A stretch of 64,000 nt of DNA from Molanna angustata. Lineage: Eukaryota > Arthropoda > Insecta > Trichoptera > Molannidae. Location of the stretch: assembly GCA_963576475.1 (NCBI GenBank), contig OY754974.1:12029237-12093236 (forward strand), in the 5' to 3' direction. The notes below the pieces were generated by a model. The model searched no databases and was not told where the DNA came from. It worked only from the letters and a program-made list of their open reading frames with translations. A program made the translations under genes and the position numbers. This document shows, one piece after another, positions 1-12,173 of the stretch. Position 1 is the stretch's first letter; every line of letters starts with the position of its first letter.

Positions 1-1825
1 TTTGCTAACATACAACATAGTATACATTTTTCTTGGGTCGGTCATAAAATTTGAACTTGTAAAAAATAATTATAAAAATCATATGTGGGGTAGAAATTAA
101 TTAGGAGATTGTTGTGGTAATTACCAAAAAAAGTCTGTCTGATACCTGCAGGCAGTGAACATTGTTGCATGGCAGTTAATATTTTTTCTTGTAACAAGTG
201 AAAATAATCAATGTCTTTTCAAATAATGATATTATTGTTATAATACTCTTCCATAATAATAAAAAGTTTTCTTAATTCATGTTAAATCAATATAATTAAA
301 AGGAAATGGTGTTTTAAAACAATTTGAGTTTTTATTCTCTGTGGGGAACATGTGTTTCTTTCTCAATTTTAATGTTAAAGTTTATCTATGTTGTATAAAA
401 CAATAACTGAAAATGTTATTTTAAATTAGAAATCTAAAATCAATGTGTGCTATAGGGAGTTTTGTTTATGATTGTAATGAATATGCAATTAAATATTTTC
501 ACTTTTACAGATGGAAAGTGTTGGTGAACTCTATGAAATATTTTTTGGGAATGCTGAATTTGAATCTGCTGTATAATCACAAAAAATCAAGGCTCGGAGA
601 GATGATATTTCTATATGGATTTTGGTCTATTTCTTATTTAAGGTATTCTATGTTTATTAATTTGGTCTGACATAAACTTATGATGTTATATTGTCATCTC
701 TGAGAATGATTTAGTTTGAATTTACCAAATGTAATGTTGCTTCTTGATGATAATAACTTCATTTTTATATGGAAATGAGTCTTGTTTCTATTATGAATAA
801 ATTGTTTAACTTCTCATATTATATTTATGTTGTCTAATGTGTGGTACACAGTATCGACCTACAACAACATGTTACGCTGGTTATTCAACAGAAATTAATG
901 TTAATAATTCAGAAATGTTATGGAACTCATCGTTCAAATGATTGAATCTTTTATGTATAACAATACACTTTTTGTATAATCTATTTGACATTTTACTGAC
1001 TATAATCATTGTAGCTTATTTTAGAAATGATTAACAATCATTAAAATTAATGTTGGGGATATAATACTGTTTTAAAGTTAAAATAAATGAAAATTAATTA
1101 TATTCTTTTGTCAAAAGTGTAATTAACGCCATCTATACGGCGGGAGGAAAACTTATGTAGTTGCATGACTACTCGTGCTGCAACTAAATAGTTGGTTCTG
1201 AGTTATGAAATATTTGTAATTGTTAGATATGATTGTATATTGATTGGAAATAATGTAGCGTGTACTAATATGTTAATTTTATAAAGAAACTCTTCTTTTT
1301 TTTGTAATTGTCATACACATTACAAAGATTATTGTTTTCGGTACGAATAATTAATCATGTTGTATCAAATCATCCTATATTGTGAGTAATAAGCTGATGT
1401 TATAAAATCATTCGTACGTTTCTGTACTTTCTTTTGACATTTCCACAATATAAAATTTCTTTAAAAATGGAACGTATAGATGACGAATCAATTACAAGGA
1501 TGAAATTATATTGCGGTGTAGTGCGGTGTCGGATTTTTGGATAGGCTTTGGATGGACAGATTTCTGTTTAATAATCTTGTTCAGCCTTGGGTGTTCAACT
1601 GTTTGGCATTGGGCGCACTGTGATGATTTCAATTTTTTTGTATTTGAACAAGTGGCGAACAAATCCAACATTATGCTTTTAAATTTGATTAATTTGATTT
1701 TGACATCAACTTTCTTAGGAATGTAATTTTTAATTGATTAATACTTTGCTTAAAGTTTTGAAGTAGTTACTTAGTTTGGAATTTATAGCTTTATGAAAAT
1801 TATAAATTGATGATTTCATCAAAGT
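1..1825. other. AT-rich non-coding stretch
   Basis: I see no convincing gene. Open frames of 60-75 codons are scattered and have no recognisable motif. The sequence leading into the integrase fragment at 1826 (about 1440-1820) could be older retroelement sequence, but I found no matching long terminal repeat on the other side of that fragment. Confidence 0.5.
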
Positions 1826-2299
1826 ATGCTGCTGCGTTATATGAATGGTACTGTAAATATCTCAACGGGATATACACCTTATTTTCTTTTTCACGGTCGT
1901 GAACAAATTCTGTCAGGTGAGATGCATCAAAGGTATCAACCTGGACCCATCTCAGTAGATGACATGCAAATAGAAAAGCCCCATGATTATGCTGAAATGC
2001 TAGATGAATTAAGAATTGTTTTTTTTGAAGTTCAGAAGAATCTTATGTCAGCTTTTAAACGCAATGCCACTTTGTATAACAAAAATAGGGTCGAACGCTC
2101 TTATAATGTAGGTGACTTTGTCTACCGGAGAAATTTTATAAACTCCAAAGGCGCTGAATTCTTTTCATCAAAATTAGCTCCACGCTTTGTTAGAAACAAA
2201 ATTATAGCAAAAATATCACCTGTAGTTTATACATTAGCGAATGAACAAAATAAGTCTGTAGGGAACTTTCACATCAAGGATCTCTTAAAACCAGATTAA
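1826..2299 (+). pseudogene. Ty3/gypsy-type integrase C-terminal fragment
   Basis: This 157-codon frame corresponds to the end of the pol polyprotein of a Ty3/gypsy-like LTR retrotransposon, which inserts element cDNA into the chromosome. Early in the frame 'STGYTPYFLFHGRE' (about residues 13-26) matches the conserved stretch after the integrase catalytic core, and 'YNVGDFVYRRNF' followed by 'SSKLAPRFV' and 'NFHIKDLLKP' is the GPF/GPY-type C-terminal module. The catalytic D,D,E core, reverse transcriptase, protease and gag are absent, so this is a fragment and not a functional gene. No flanking LTR pair was found. The frame is open across its whole length, so decay is recent or the piece is short enough to have escaped. 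The family assignment is firm at the superfamily level; a BEL-type origin is less likely from the C-terminal motif. Confidence 0.8.
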
Positions 2300-3205
2300 T
2301 ATTAAATTTTTTTTTGATGTCTTTATCATCAGTATGATACAACTGTATCATATAATTTGTATGTTTTCATTGCCAATACATGACATCCATATCTGCTTAA
2401 TGCTATTATCATTCTCAGGATTATAATATGTCAGATGACCAAATTAATCAAACGTTGATAAATGTTTACACTGTAAATACACTGTTTTTTTTTATAATGT
2501 GAAATTTCTCGAGGAACATATTGGTACTCTGATGGCATATGTTTGATATGATGGGTTCCTCGACAAATTTAAATTTAATTATATTGTGGGGAATGCTGTG
2601 ATGGAGTATTTCTTCACAATATTGAGATGTCATATACTTTTGTTTTCATTCAGATGAGTTAGTTCTATTTTTATGTCAAAATTTGTAGAGCTACATTGTA
2701 CTTGCTTTTTTATATTAAAATGTTATCCTATATTGTTTAGATGTTGGACTATAAAACTGATATTTTCCAAGGAAAATTGTCTAGTATATGTCATACAGAT
2801 TGTGTTGATGGTAAATATGATCCTGAATGAAAACCTAAGTATATCAATTTGATAAAAGTTTATATCTAGAGCTCCTTTTTGTTTCATGTAGGTTACTGTA
2901 TAATATGTAATGTTCTTGTTTATGAATACCAATTTCATATTGTAATATGAAATTGATTGTTGTATGTCATGGTATAACTTAAAATATTGAAATGCCATTA
3001 TATTCTGTTTTTTTTATTACAATAATAGGAAATTTATTTGATAATTCACTCATTTTTCTACCATATAAGAGTTATATCTATGGTATCACGTGCATGTAAT
3101 GCCATGGTCTTCTTCCAGATAACTGTGTCGACCAACTCAGTTATCGTAGACTGCATCTGGAGATTTAGTTTGGTCAACTAGATGTCTGATGTAATCAAAA
3201 CGAAG
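2300..3205. other. AT-rich stretch downstream of integrase fragment
   Basis: No gene seen. A 'TGTGGGGAATG' motif near 2585 resembles the start of many gypsy LTRs, which would fit the 3' LTR of the element whose integrase ends at 2299, but no second copy lies upstream, so this is only a hint. Confidence 0.3.
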
Positions 3206-3775
3206 AGACACTGATCATTGTCTGTCACATGAGATACATGAGATGACACACTTGGTGTGCGATAGAAGAAATTACAAATTATTGAACGTTATAAATTTTC
3301 TCAAATCTTATCATTCTGTAAACTATTTTTATATAACCTTGCATGGACTAGTGTCCTTAATCATAACAAAGAGACACTGTCACATGAGATACATGAGGTG
3401 ACACACTTGGTGTGTTATAGAAGAAATTACAAATTGTTGAACGTTATAAATTTTCTCAAATCTTATCATTCTGTAAACTATTTTTTATAACCTTGCATGG
3501 ACTAGTGTCCTTAATCATAACAAAGAGACACTGTCACATGAGATACATGAGGTGACACACTTGGTGTGCGATAGAAGATATTACAAATTATTGAATGTTA
3601 CAAATTTTCTCAATTCTTGTCATTTTGTAGATTATTTTTTATATAATTTTGTATGTACTAGTGTCCTTAATCATGACGAAGAGACACTGTTACATGACAT
3701 ACATGAGGAGACACACTTGCTGTGCAATAGAAAGAGTTACAATTTATTAGACGTTATAAATTTTTATTAAATTGA
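3206..3775 (+). repeat. Tandem repeat, about 155 bp x 4
   Basis: Four consecutive units begin with 'GAGACACT' at 3206, 3371, 3525 and 3681, giving spacings of 165, 154 and 156 bp. Each unit runs through 'acacttg(g/c)tgtg', 'attacaaattattgaacgttataaattttct' type sequence and 'actagtgtccttaatca'. The last unit is the most diverged. The short open frames in this block are by-products of the repeat. Confidence 0.85.
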
Positions 3776-5250
3776 GTCATTAGATATTACATTTCTGATG
3801 TTCTGTCTAGCTGATGCTTTTATGTATGACATATTGGGTAATCTATTACCAAACCTGATCTCTAATACCATGATATATAACATCATTTTAGTTAAGATTG
3901 AATTCTGTTATGATCAAAATAGTGTAATGCAAATTCAATATTGGACTTATATCACATTCTTGAAATATTAATTTTAAAATTGCATTATATTATTATTTGT
4001 TATGGAGAAATAAGATGCTGGTATGAAATTTCTTTTGTTTAATATTAAAAATGTTTTTCATCTGGGATCAAAGTGGATAAATTTTATGCATTTATCTTCC
4101 CGATGAATTTTCTTATCATGGGTAAGGTGTTTATAGGAGGTACTCATGATAACTGATGTTTATAGTTATTGATAGTGATTATTAAAATAATGATATTTTA
4201 CATTTGCTATGTCTGACACATAAATCTTTCATAGACAAATTTACATGTTAGCTTTCACATTTCTTGGCTTACAATTAAGACTTGCATGTATGATACTGAG
4301 CTAAGCTCACAATTTGATATGATGACTATGATGCTGTTTTAACTGGGAATATATTCTGAACTTTAAATTTTCCCTATGATGAAATTTTTTTTATCGTGAG
4401 TTAAGGTGTTTATAGGATGGACTCACGATAACTGTATCACGCTTGAAGATACATGGTATCTGAGTGATTCTGTTTCAACATGAGAGCCTCTACCGCAGAT
4501 TCTAGCTCACAATGAGAATTAGCACAAATGATAGCTAATCCAAGCTCACAATATGGAGACAAGACGAATAGCTAAGATGGGGTTTCCTTAGTTTTCCATT
4601 GATTAAAAAATAATGAACGCTTCTCGGGAGTGTCATTGAAGGGGTTAAATAATCAAACGTGAGTGGACTGAAAACGTTCACCACCAGATCTGTAAATACT
4701 GTATTATAATTGTTATTACGTCTGTTTTATGAACAGAGGGGTTTCATTTAAATGAATAGTAATCTTGACAGCAAGTATGTCAAAATTTGGAATTTTTATT
4801 TAATATGAAAATTTTCTGTTTCAGCTAGTTTAAGAATTTTATATATTTTTATGGTAGATAATTTTTGTTTTTTTTATTATGTAACTGTTCCAGATCTGCC
4901 ACCAGTTATTTAAATGACGAGGATATGTCGTTATCAGCGACATAGACTTATGTCATTTGAACTCTATTTCTAACATTTTCCTTATCCTTAAATTGTAGGT
5001 GTTTTTCCTCGCGGGATTCGGTTGAGTTGGAGAACATGGGACTTATGCCAGTTATATTCACTAATTTCTGTTTTTCAAATTTACTATCAAAACACTTTTT
5101 TTTCTTTTTTTTGTTAACAGAGGAGGTATGTGACGTTATTTTGTATTTACACGTCACTATTTAATAATTTTAATTTAATGTTTATAAAAATGTCTCAAAC
5201 GAACGCACTTCGCAATATTGGCAATATTTCTAAAAAAGTTGTAAGGCGAA
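3776..5250. other. Non-coding stretch with two related hairpins
   Basis: No gene seen. Two related inverted repeats stand out: 4113-4152 and 4391-4431. In the second, TTATCGTGAGT pairs perfectly with ACTCACGATAA around a 19-base loop; the first has the same loop core 'aaggtgtttatagga' and one G-T wobble in the stem. Confidence 0.5.
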
Positions 5251-5341
5251 CACAGCCGTGAACGGATTAGCTAGGCGGGTCGAAATATCTATGCCTTTCT
5301 TTTCAACGCTGACAGCCGACACGAGGTGTCATCGTTCAACT

Positions 5342-5398
5342 ATGGCCTACGCAAAATTACCCGGCAAAGACTGGAAATTTAAGTTCAAAGGAGGCTGG
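5342..5398 (+). CDS. Possible first coding exon (19 codons) with splice donor
   Basis: A start codon at 5342 in a fair context (actATGG) opens a 19-codon frame encoding a short basic and aromatic peptide (AYAKLPGKDWKFKFKGGW), followed directly by GTAAGT, a strong donor site, at 5399. An in-frame upstream ATG lies at 5291. The stretch is less AT-rich than its surroundings. I do not recognise the peptide and no second exon is visible, because a retrotransposon begins 75 bases downstream. It may be the first exon of a host gene whose intron is filled with repeats, or chance. Confidence 0.25.
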
Positions 5399-5556
5399 GT
5401 AAGTTCTCTATCTAATTTCATCGATCCTCGTCTATATAAAATATCTGGCATGAGTCACGTTCGCTAATTTAACTTTTTTTTTTTTTTTTTACATGTCTAC
5501 GTAGGGGACGCCAGCTATTAGGATTTGGGTCCATTTTACTCTTCCGAAGAAGCGCA

Positions 5557-8496
5557 CTACGTAGCGTTGGGAGGGGTTTGCAATCTAGAGAAGAGTTTAT
5601 TAATTCGGATTTTAAAAAGACCCGGGTTGTACGAAGATGGAAACACAGAATTCGGAAGATCGTTCCACAGTCGGGCTGCTGTGTTAATAAAGGAGTTCGA
5701 GAAGCGACTTGTTCGTATATGTTGAAGGTCCACTGTGAATGGATGCTGCGATTGAGTGAAGCGAGTGACTCTGTTGCGAGTGGGTGAAGGAGGGACCAAA
5801 GATGCAAGTTCTTCTGAGCAATTCCCGTGGTAGTATCTATAGAATAAACTTAAAATACCGACTCTGCGTCTGTGTTCTAGTGATTGCAATCCATCAGTCA
5901 GTGATGGATCATCAATCAGACGTATAGCACGCCTTTGGACAGCGTCGAGGGTATTCAGTAGGTATTGGGGGGCGCCACTCCAGAGGTGACTGCCATATTC
6001 AATAATTGGGCGTATTTGCGCTTTGTAGAGTATACAGATCTGGGTCTTAGTAAAATATCTGCGCGCTCTATATAGTACGCTCAATTTTTTGGAGGCGAGT
6101 TTCACCTTAGCTTCGATGGAGCCCTTGTAGTGTAATTGGTTCGTTATAGATACTCCAAGCAGGTCGATAGAGCTGCTGTTAGGTAGGGTGCTTCCGTTGA
6201 AAGACACTTGCAATTCATTGGGGTTTCTCTTCGCAGAAATTAGACAGGCTTGGGTTTTTGAGACGTTAAATGAAACAAGATTACTTTCACCCCAGGTATT
6301 GATTGAGTGGAGGTAGCTATTTATTTTTTGATGAAGGTCTTTCCGGGCTTCTGATATTTCACTCTGTTTAGGAGGTTTGTCAAAAGAGAAATTGTCATGG
6401 ACTGTGCTGTCATCAGCGTAACAGTGGATGGGGGCGCGTAAGAGCAAGTCATTGATATGTAGGAGGAATAGGGTTGGAGATAGAATGGACCCTTGAGGGA
6501 CTCCCGCATTAATGGAATGGGGAGAAGAAGAGCAACCGTCCACTACAGTTATGACTTCGCGATCTTTTAAAAAATTCGCAATCCAAGTACACAGAGACTG
6601 GGGTAGTCCATAAGAAGGGAGTTTCATTAAGAGACCTCGGTGCCAAACCCGGTCGAAAGCTTTAGAGATGTCAAGGGCGACAGTTTGAGCTTCTCCAAAG
6701 CGTTCCATAACTCGACCCCAAACGGATGTCACATACGCGAGTAGATCGCCACAAGATCGATTTCCACGAAATCCATATTGGCGGTCGCTTAAAATTTTGT
6801 TTGCTTCGAGGTATGTGATCAACTTGGTGTTTAGTACCCTTTCCATTATTTTGGAGAGTACAGAAGTAATAGCGATGGGTCGGTAGTTAGATGGGTTGGA
6901 GCGATCACCTTTTTTGGGAATTGGGTGGATGACCGCTTTTTTCCAGTCACATGGGACAATACCAGTTTTAAACGAGAGTTTGAAGAGTTTAGTGAGAACT
7001 GGGGCTAGTTCGGCGGAGCATTTTTTTAACACAAGAACGGGAATTCCATCTGGTCCATTAGCTTTGTTAACATCCAACCCTCGGATGGCGAGTAAAACCT
7101 CAGAGAAGTTAATCCTTACTTCGTTCATTTTAAAACCACAATGTGGAACTGGTTGAGGAGTTTTTCCTCCGTCGTCAAGGGTTGAGTTATCTGCAAATAA
7201 TTTACCGAGAAGATTAGCTTTGTCGGTGGCAGAGTTAGCAATGGATCCGTCATGGTTCGTTAAAGGTGGAAATGAAGATGTGCAAAAGTTCTGACCTATG
7301 GAGGTTGACAATGACCAGAATCTTCGGCTACCGTTAGGGCATGAGGAGAGTTTTTGACTTATATGTTGGTCATGGAGTTTTTTAGCCTGATTAATGGTTT
7401 TTTTACAATCCTTTGTCATCTTGTTGTATGCTTTCTTGTTTGACGGGGATTGAAGTTTTTGAAATGTTTTGAAAGCCAGATTTTTACGCGTGACTGCTTC
7501 TCGGCATTTGGAATCAAACCAAGGTTTTGTGCCTGGTCCGCAGGTTTTGAGGGAGGAGGGAATATAGCCATCCATAGCAGAAGTGATGACATCCCCTACC
7601 TCACGCGCACAGATAGAAGGGTCTTTGGTTCTAAAACAGACTTCATTCCAAGGAAAGTCGCGAAAGTGTATTCGCAGTGCATTCCAATCTGCTGACTTGT
7701 ATTGCCAAATTTTCCTTTTAGGTTTTTCGGGTGGAAGGTCCGGGATGAAGTGGATGGCCGTTTGCACAAGGCAATGGTCTGAAGAGCCCAGTGGGGCTGT
7801 GACTTTCAGTGTGTATCCCGTTGGCGAGGTAGTCATAAAAAGATCAAGCAGATTGGAACGATGCCCAGAGACATCAGGGATGCGAGTTGGCTCTTGAACA
7901 AGTTGCTCCAGGTTATGACACAAAGCAAAGGATTCCGTCATGCGGCCAGCCGAATCGGTAGTTCCCGATTTCAGCCAATCGGAGTGATGGACATTGAAAT
8001 CGCCGAGAACCGCAAATTCTGCCGACGGGTAGCGAAACAGAAGACTGTCAATGGTTTCTCCTAAGTATTTGAAAAGCTCGGAAGAATCATAATCACTCAT
8101 ATTTGGAGATCGGTAGATACAAGCATAAATTTTTATGAATTTGTTAGATTTTAAACGGACCCACATAACATTGAAGGCGGGGTTCTCGAACTCCTTCAAT
8201 CTGACACAGTTGATGTCTTCGCGGCTGTAGAGGCACAAGCCTCCTTTGGGCACAAACATGCTTTCGAGTATGTACCCTGGGCAGTTGAGGTAACTTGTGT
8301 CGAGTGGATCTTGAATTTGTGTTTCCGTGAGAAAGAGCAGGTGTGGTTTTTGAGATTGCAAGTGATGGTGAACAGAATTTAAATTACTGTGGATACCTCT
8401 GATGTTAGCGAAGTCTACCAACAGTTCACAAATGGTGCGAGGGTATGCAGTCTTGGTTGTCGCTGTAAAAACATTATTATTGGGTTTATCTGTCAT
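5557..8496 (-). CDS. LINE endonuclease/reverse transcriptase, intact 979-residue ORF
   Basis: This protein nicks genomic DNA and reverse transcribes the element RNA at the nick. The N-terminal third is an APE-type endonuclease: N31 region, 'LTETQ' with the metal-binding Glu near residue 58, 'YRSPN' near 128, 'GDFNVHHSDW' at 165-174 and the catalytic 'SSDH' at 238-241. The middle is a reverse transcriptase with 'SNYRPIAITS', 'ALDISKAFDRVWH', 'AGVPQGSILSPTLF' and the catalytic 'YADD' box. The C-terminus has 'IIEYGSHLWSGAP' and 'ARLWNDLP', usual for this group. No frameshift or premature stop interrupts the 979 codons, so it could still encode active enzyme. The start is the ATG at 8496, which overlaps the end of the leader frame. 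No ORF1 (gag-like) protein is recognisable upstream, which is odd for many LINEs but usual for some Daphne/CR1-like elements. Confidence 0.92.
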   Translation of the reverse strand: MTDKPNNNVFTATTKTAYPRTICELLVDFANIRGIHSNLNSVHHHLQSQKPHLLFLTETQIQDPLDTSYLNCPGYILESMFVPKGGLCLYSREDINCVRLKEFENPAFNVMWVRLKSNKFIKIYACIYRSPNMSDYDSSELFKYLGETIDSLLFRYPSAEFAVLGDFNVHHSDWLKSGTTDSAGRMTESFALCHNLEQLVQEPTRIPDVSGHRSNLLDLFMTTSPTGYTLKVTAPLGSSDHCLVQTAIHFIPDLPPEKPKRKIWQYKSADWNALRIHFRDFPWNEVCFRTKDPSICAREVGDVITSAMDGYIPSSLKTCGPGTKPWFDSKCREAVTRKNLAFKTFQKLQSPSNKKAYNKMTKDCKKTINQAKKLHDQHISQKLSSCPNGSRRFWSLSTSIGQNFCTSSFPPLTNHDGSIANSATDKANLLGKLFADNSTLDDGGKTPQPVPHCGFKMNEVRINFSEVLLAIRGLDVNKANGPDGIPVLVLKKCSAELAPVLTKLFKLSFKTGIVPCDWKKAVIHPIPKKGDRSNPSNYRPIAITSVLSKIMERVLNTKLITYLEANKILSDRQYGFRGNRSCGDLLAYVTSVWGRVMERFGEAQTVALDISKAFDRVWHRGLLMKLPSYGLPQSLCTWIANFLKDREVITVVDGCSSSPHSINAGVPQGSILSPTLFLLHINDLLLRAPIHCYADDSTVHDNFSFDKPPKQSEISEARKDLHQKINSYLHSINTWGESNLVSFNVSKTQACLISAKRNPNELQVSFNGSTLPNSSSIDLLGVSITNQLHYKGSIEAKVKLASKKLSVLYRARRYFTKTQICILYKAQIRPIIEYGSHLWSGAPQYLLNTLDAVQRRAIRLIDDPSLTDGLQSLEHRRRVGILSLFYRYYHGNCSEELASLVPPSPTRNRVTRFTQSQHPFTVDLQHIRTSRFSNSFINTAARLWNDLPNSVFPSSYNPGLFKIRINKLFSRLQTPPNAT

Positions 8497-8507
8497 GAAG
8501 GTTTTGT

Positions 8508-8519
8508 GGGGGGGGGGGG
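8508..8519 (+). repeat. G12 homopolymer just upstream of the LINE ORF
   Basis: Twelve consecutive G residues (C on the element strand) lie 12 bases upstream of the ORF start codon. Such a run is slippage-prone and could be variable or mis-assembled. Confidence 0.9.
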
Positions 8520-9058
8520 TGGCATTGTGAAACGAGGAGATCAGAAGCCCTTTTCAAGGACATTTGTTCCGGCAGCTGCGCTGCTAGGTTGAAGAAGGGA
8601 GGATATGGCCGTGGAGGACGCCTGGTGCCCCCCGCATACAACTGCTGGGACCTCGTCCGGTCACGATCCGGCACAACAATTGCAGCGAGATTATGCGCCG
8701 ACTGATAGGGCAGCCAACCCGTAGTCGTTAGCTTAGGTCGGGCCCCTGTACTATTCGGCGGCCGGCCAGCGACGAACCGTTTCACACAGATCTCCCTCGG
8801 CTCACACCTCCAACCAGACCCGCCGCGCAGCGGCCGGGATGACATCATCAAGATAGGCCGCCGATCAACTCCAACACAAGTGCCCGCCTGGGCACCAAAG
8901 CAAAGAACCCCGAACATGGCGAGCCATTTTAGGGGACCATAAATGCAGTGGCTTGGTAAACCAGTATAGTATACTGACCCCAGGTCGAAGGCAGGGTTTA
9001 CTTTCCAATCCCAGAGGATGGGTTGGGGGGGAGCAAACTCACCTTCTCCCAAAAGCAA

Positions 9059-10626
<1,568 letters not shown>

Positions 10627-10712
10627 CTAGTTGCATGTAACACATGAGATCCAACTGTCGATAGCGATAGTACGTATAGTTGAAGAATAAGTACCAAACT
10701 ATAAACCCCTAA

Positions 10713-11251
10713 ATACATACATACATACATACATACCATCACGCCATGTCCCTCGCGGGGTAGGCAGAGAGAACAGAACGCCACACTATTCTATCTTGAC
10801 ATACATTCACCGCCTCGTCAACATTCATGCTACGTCTCATGCATGTTCTTCTATTGTTCAGACTTCTAACATTTCCTTCTTTCAGAATATCGTTCACATG
10901 GTCGTGCCATCCTTTTCTTGGGCGCCCCCGACCTCTTTTTCCATTCCTGTCAGCCTTATATATTTTTTTCGTCAAGCGTTCTTCATTCATTCTTTCCACG
11001 TGACCAAACCATCTAAGTGTGTTAACTTTCATTCTAGTTACTACATCTTTCTTCATCTTACATTCTTTCCTAGTGACCTCATTTCTAACTCTATCATACA
11101 TCGTTCTATTACAAATTCTTCTTAACGATCTCATTTCCACTGCATTTATTCTACTTTCATGCGACTTCTGCCATGTCCAGGTTTCACTTGCATACATCAA
11201 GGTTGGCACTACAATTGCGTTATGAATGGCAACTTTAGCTTCCTTTGATAC
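10713..11251 (-). mobile_element. 5'-truncated RTE element nested in Family 1
   Basis: An RTE-clade retrotransposon fragment with its (CATA)n tail at 10713-10735. Comparison with the uninterrupted Family 1 copy at 37457 shows that it lies between 'cctaaata' and 'caaattattt', which are adjacent there. Only the last sixth or so of the element is present. Confidence 0.85.
10739..11209 (-). pseudogene. RTE reverse transcriptase C-terminal fragment (156 codons)
   Basis: The frame encodes the C-terminal domain of an RTE-type polyprotein: 'LMYASETWTWQKSHESRIN', 'RRICNRTMYDRVRNE', 'RWFGHVERMNEERLTKKIY', 'GKRGRGRPRKGWHDHVNDI' and the terminal 'VLSAYPARDMA'. It corresponds closely to the end of the copy at 31282-34299 and keeps the Gly codon that is a stop there. 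Endonuclease and the reverse transcriptase catalytic part are missing, so it is a dead-on-arrival insertion, although its reading frame is undamaged and therefore fairly young. Confidence 0.88.
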
Positions 11252-12173
11252 AAATTATTTAATATATTAAGATATTTGGTTTTCTATACAACATATGTAC
11301 CTATGTAGGTATGTATTTCAAGATAGGATAGTATAGAGGTCAGTCCTTTGATCCTACCCGGAATATGAAAACAGCATGATGGTATGTATGTACATATGTT
11401 TGGAGATTAGGATCACTTCTTAGATATTGTGTGTAGGCGACTGCCAGACAAATTGTATGAAGCAATGTCGTCACTAAATTCAATTTTTATAAAAATTGTT
11501 AAAAAAAAATTGAGATGTGCTAATACAATGTATACATTTTTTACAGAAAATTAAATTATCTAGTTGAGGTGTTTCAGATTTTTTTCGATATTTTTAGTAA
11601 ATTTGGAAATATAGGCATTTAAACTCATAAATTTATCATAAAATAAAATATTTTTCTTAATAAAAAATGTTTGAGACTCCCTGAATTTTTTTTTAAAAAA
11701 TATATTTGAGATTTTGTTTTTGTCTATCTTTATACCAATTTTCAGCATTCTAGCTTGTATGGTTTCTGAGATATATGGAAAAATAAAGTAAAAATTCAAA
11801 AGTTGATAACCCCTGACCGAAACAAAAATTCACAATTTTAAGTATAAAAGTTTTGTAGGCCTATAACTGTTTATTTATTCTGAAAATTTGGGTTCTGTAA
11901 ATTGAGCGGATCAAAAGTTATAAGGGGGGTGGGGGACACACCCACCCACACACAGACACACACACAAAACTCACATAAAATGTTCTACTCTGAATCAATA
12001 TCCTGAGTAAATCCATGTATGGGAACATATATGCTGCGAGGCCTCTAGTTGGTGTTATTAGCATGCAAAAAGTCCACTACGCCATACAAAATTTTCCTTC
12101 GTACACGCATCTTGGCTTAATAATGTCGATTCATTCAGAGAATTGAATTCTCATGAACGAATCGACAGTTGGA

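Larger units (their letters stand above)
5474..9058 (-). mobile_element. Near full-length non-LTR retrotransposon (Jockey/CR1 group)
   Basis: A LINE lies on the minus strand. Its 3' end is marked by a poly(T) tract at 5474-5490 (poly(A) on the element strand) and its body is clearly more GC-rich than the flanks up to about 9058, where AT-rich sequence resumes. It consists of a ~560-base GC-rich 5' leader, one long ORF (5557-8496) and a short 3' UTR. A 190-codon frame spans the leader on the same strand and overlaps the ORF start, but has no recognisable domain. No clear target-site duplication was found. The protein resembles the Daphne branch of the CR1/Jockey group; I am sure of the group, less of the branch. 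Confidence 0.85.
10627..12173 (-). mobile_element. Family 1 copy a (candidate Helentron/HINE), split by RTE
   Basis: A non-coding element of about 1.0 kb once the nested RTE fragment (about 10713-11251) is removed. On the minus strand it starts with TCCAACTGTCGATTCG at 12173, includes an ACACAC-rich tract near 11937-11965 at the position where other copies carry GT repeats, and ends with the hairpin CATGT-gtt-ACATG followed by CAACTAG and then T at 10627-10626. Related copies lie at 22125-23213, 37457-38257, 39776-39850, 43224-44282 and 44533-44825. Confidence 0.75.

Noticed and set aside
1..2600. A complete LTR retrotransposon around the integrase fragment
   Set aside because: TGTGGGGAA-type LTR starts occur near 341 and 2585, but the following sequences do not match each other and gag/pol are missing.
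8486..9058. 190-codon minus-strand frame as LINE ORF1 (gag-like)
   Set aside because: No CCHC knuckles, coiled coil or RRM-like motif; the composition fits a GC-rich leader. Kept only as a remark.
10627..12173. Family 1 as a TA-duplicating Tc1/mariner MITE
   Set aside because: TA does occur next to the 3' ends, but the two ends are not terminal inverted repeats and the 5' ends lack a consistent TA; the Helentron-type reading explains more.
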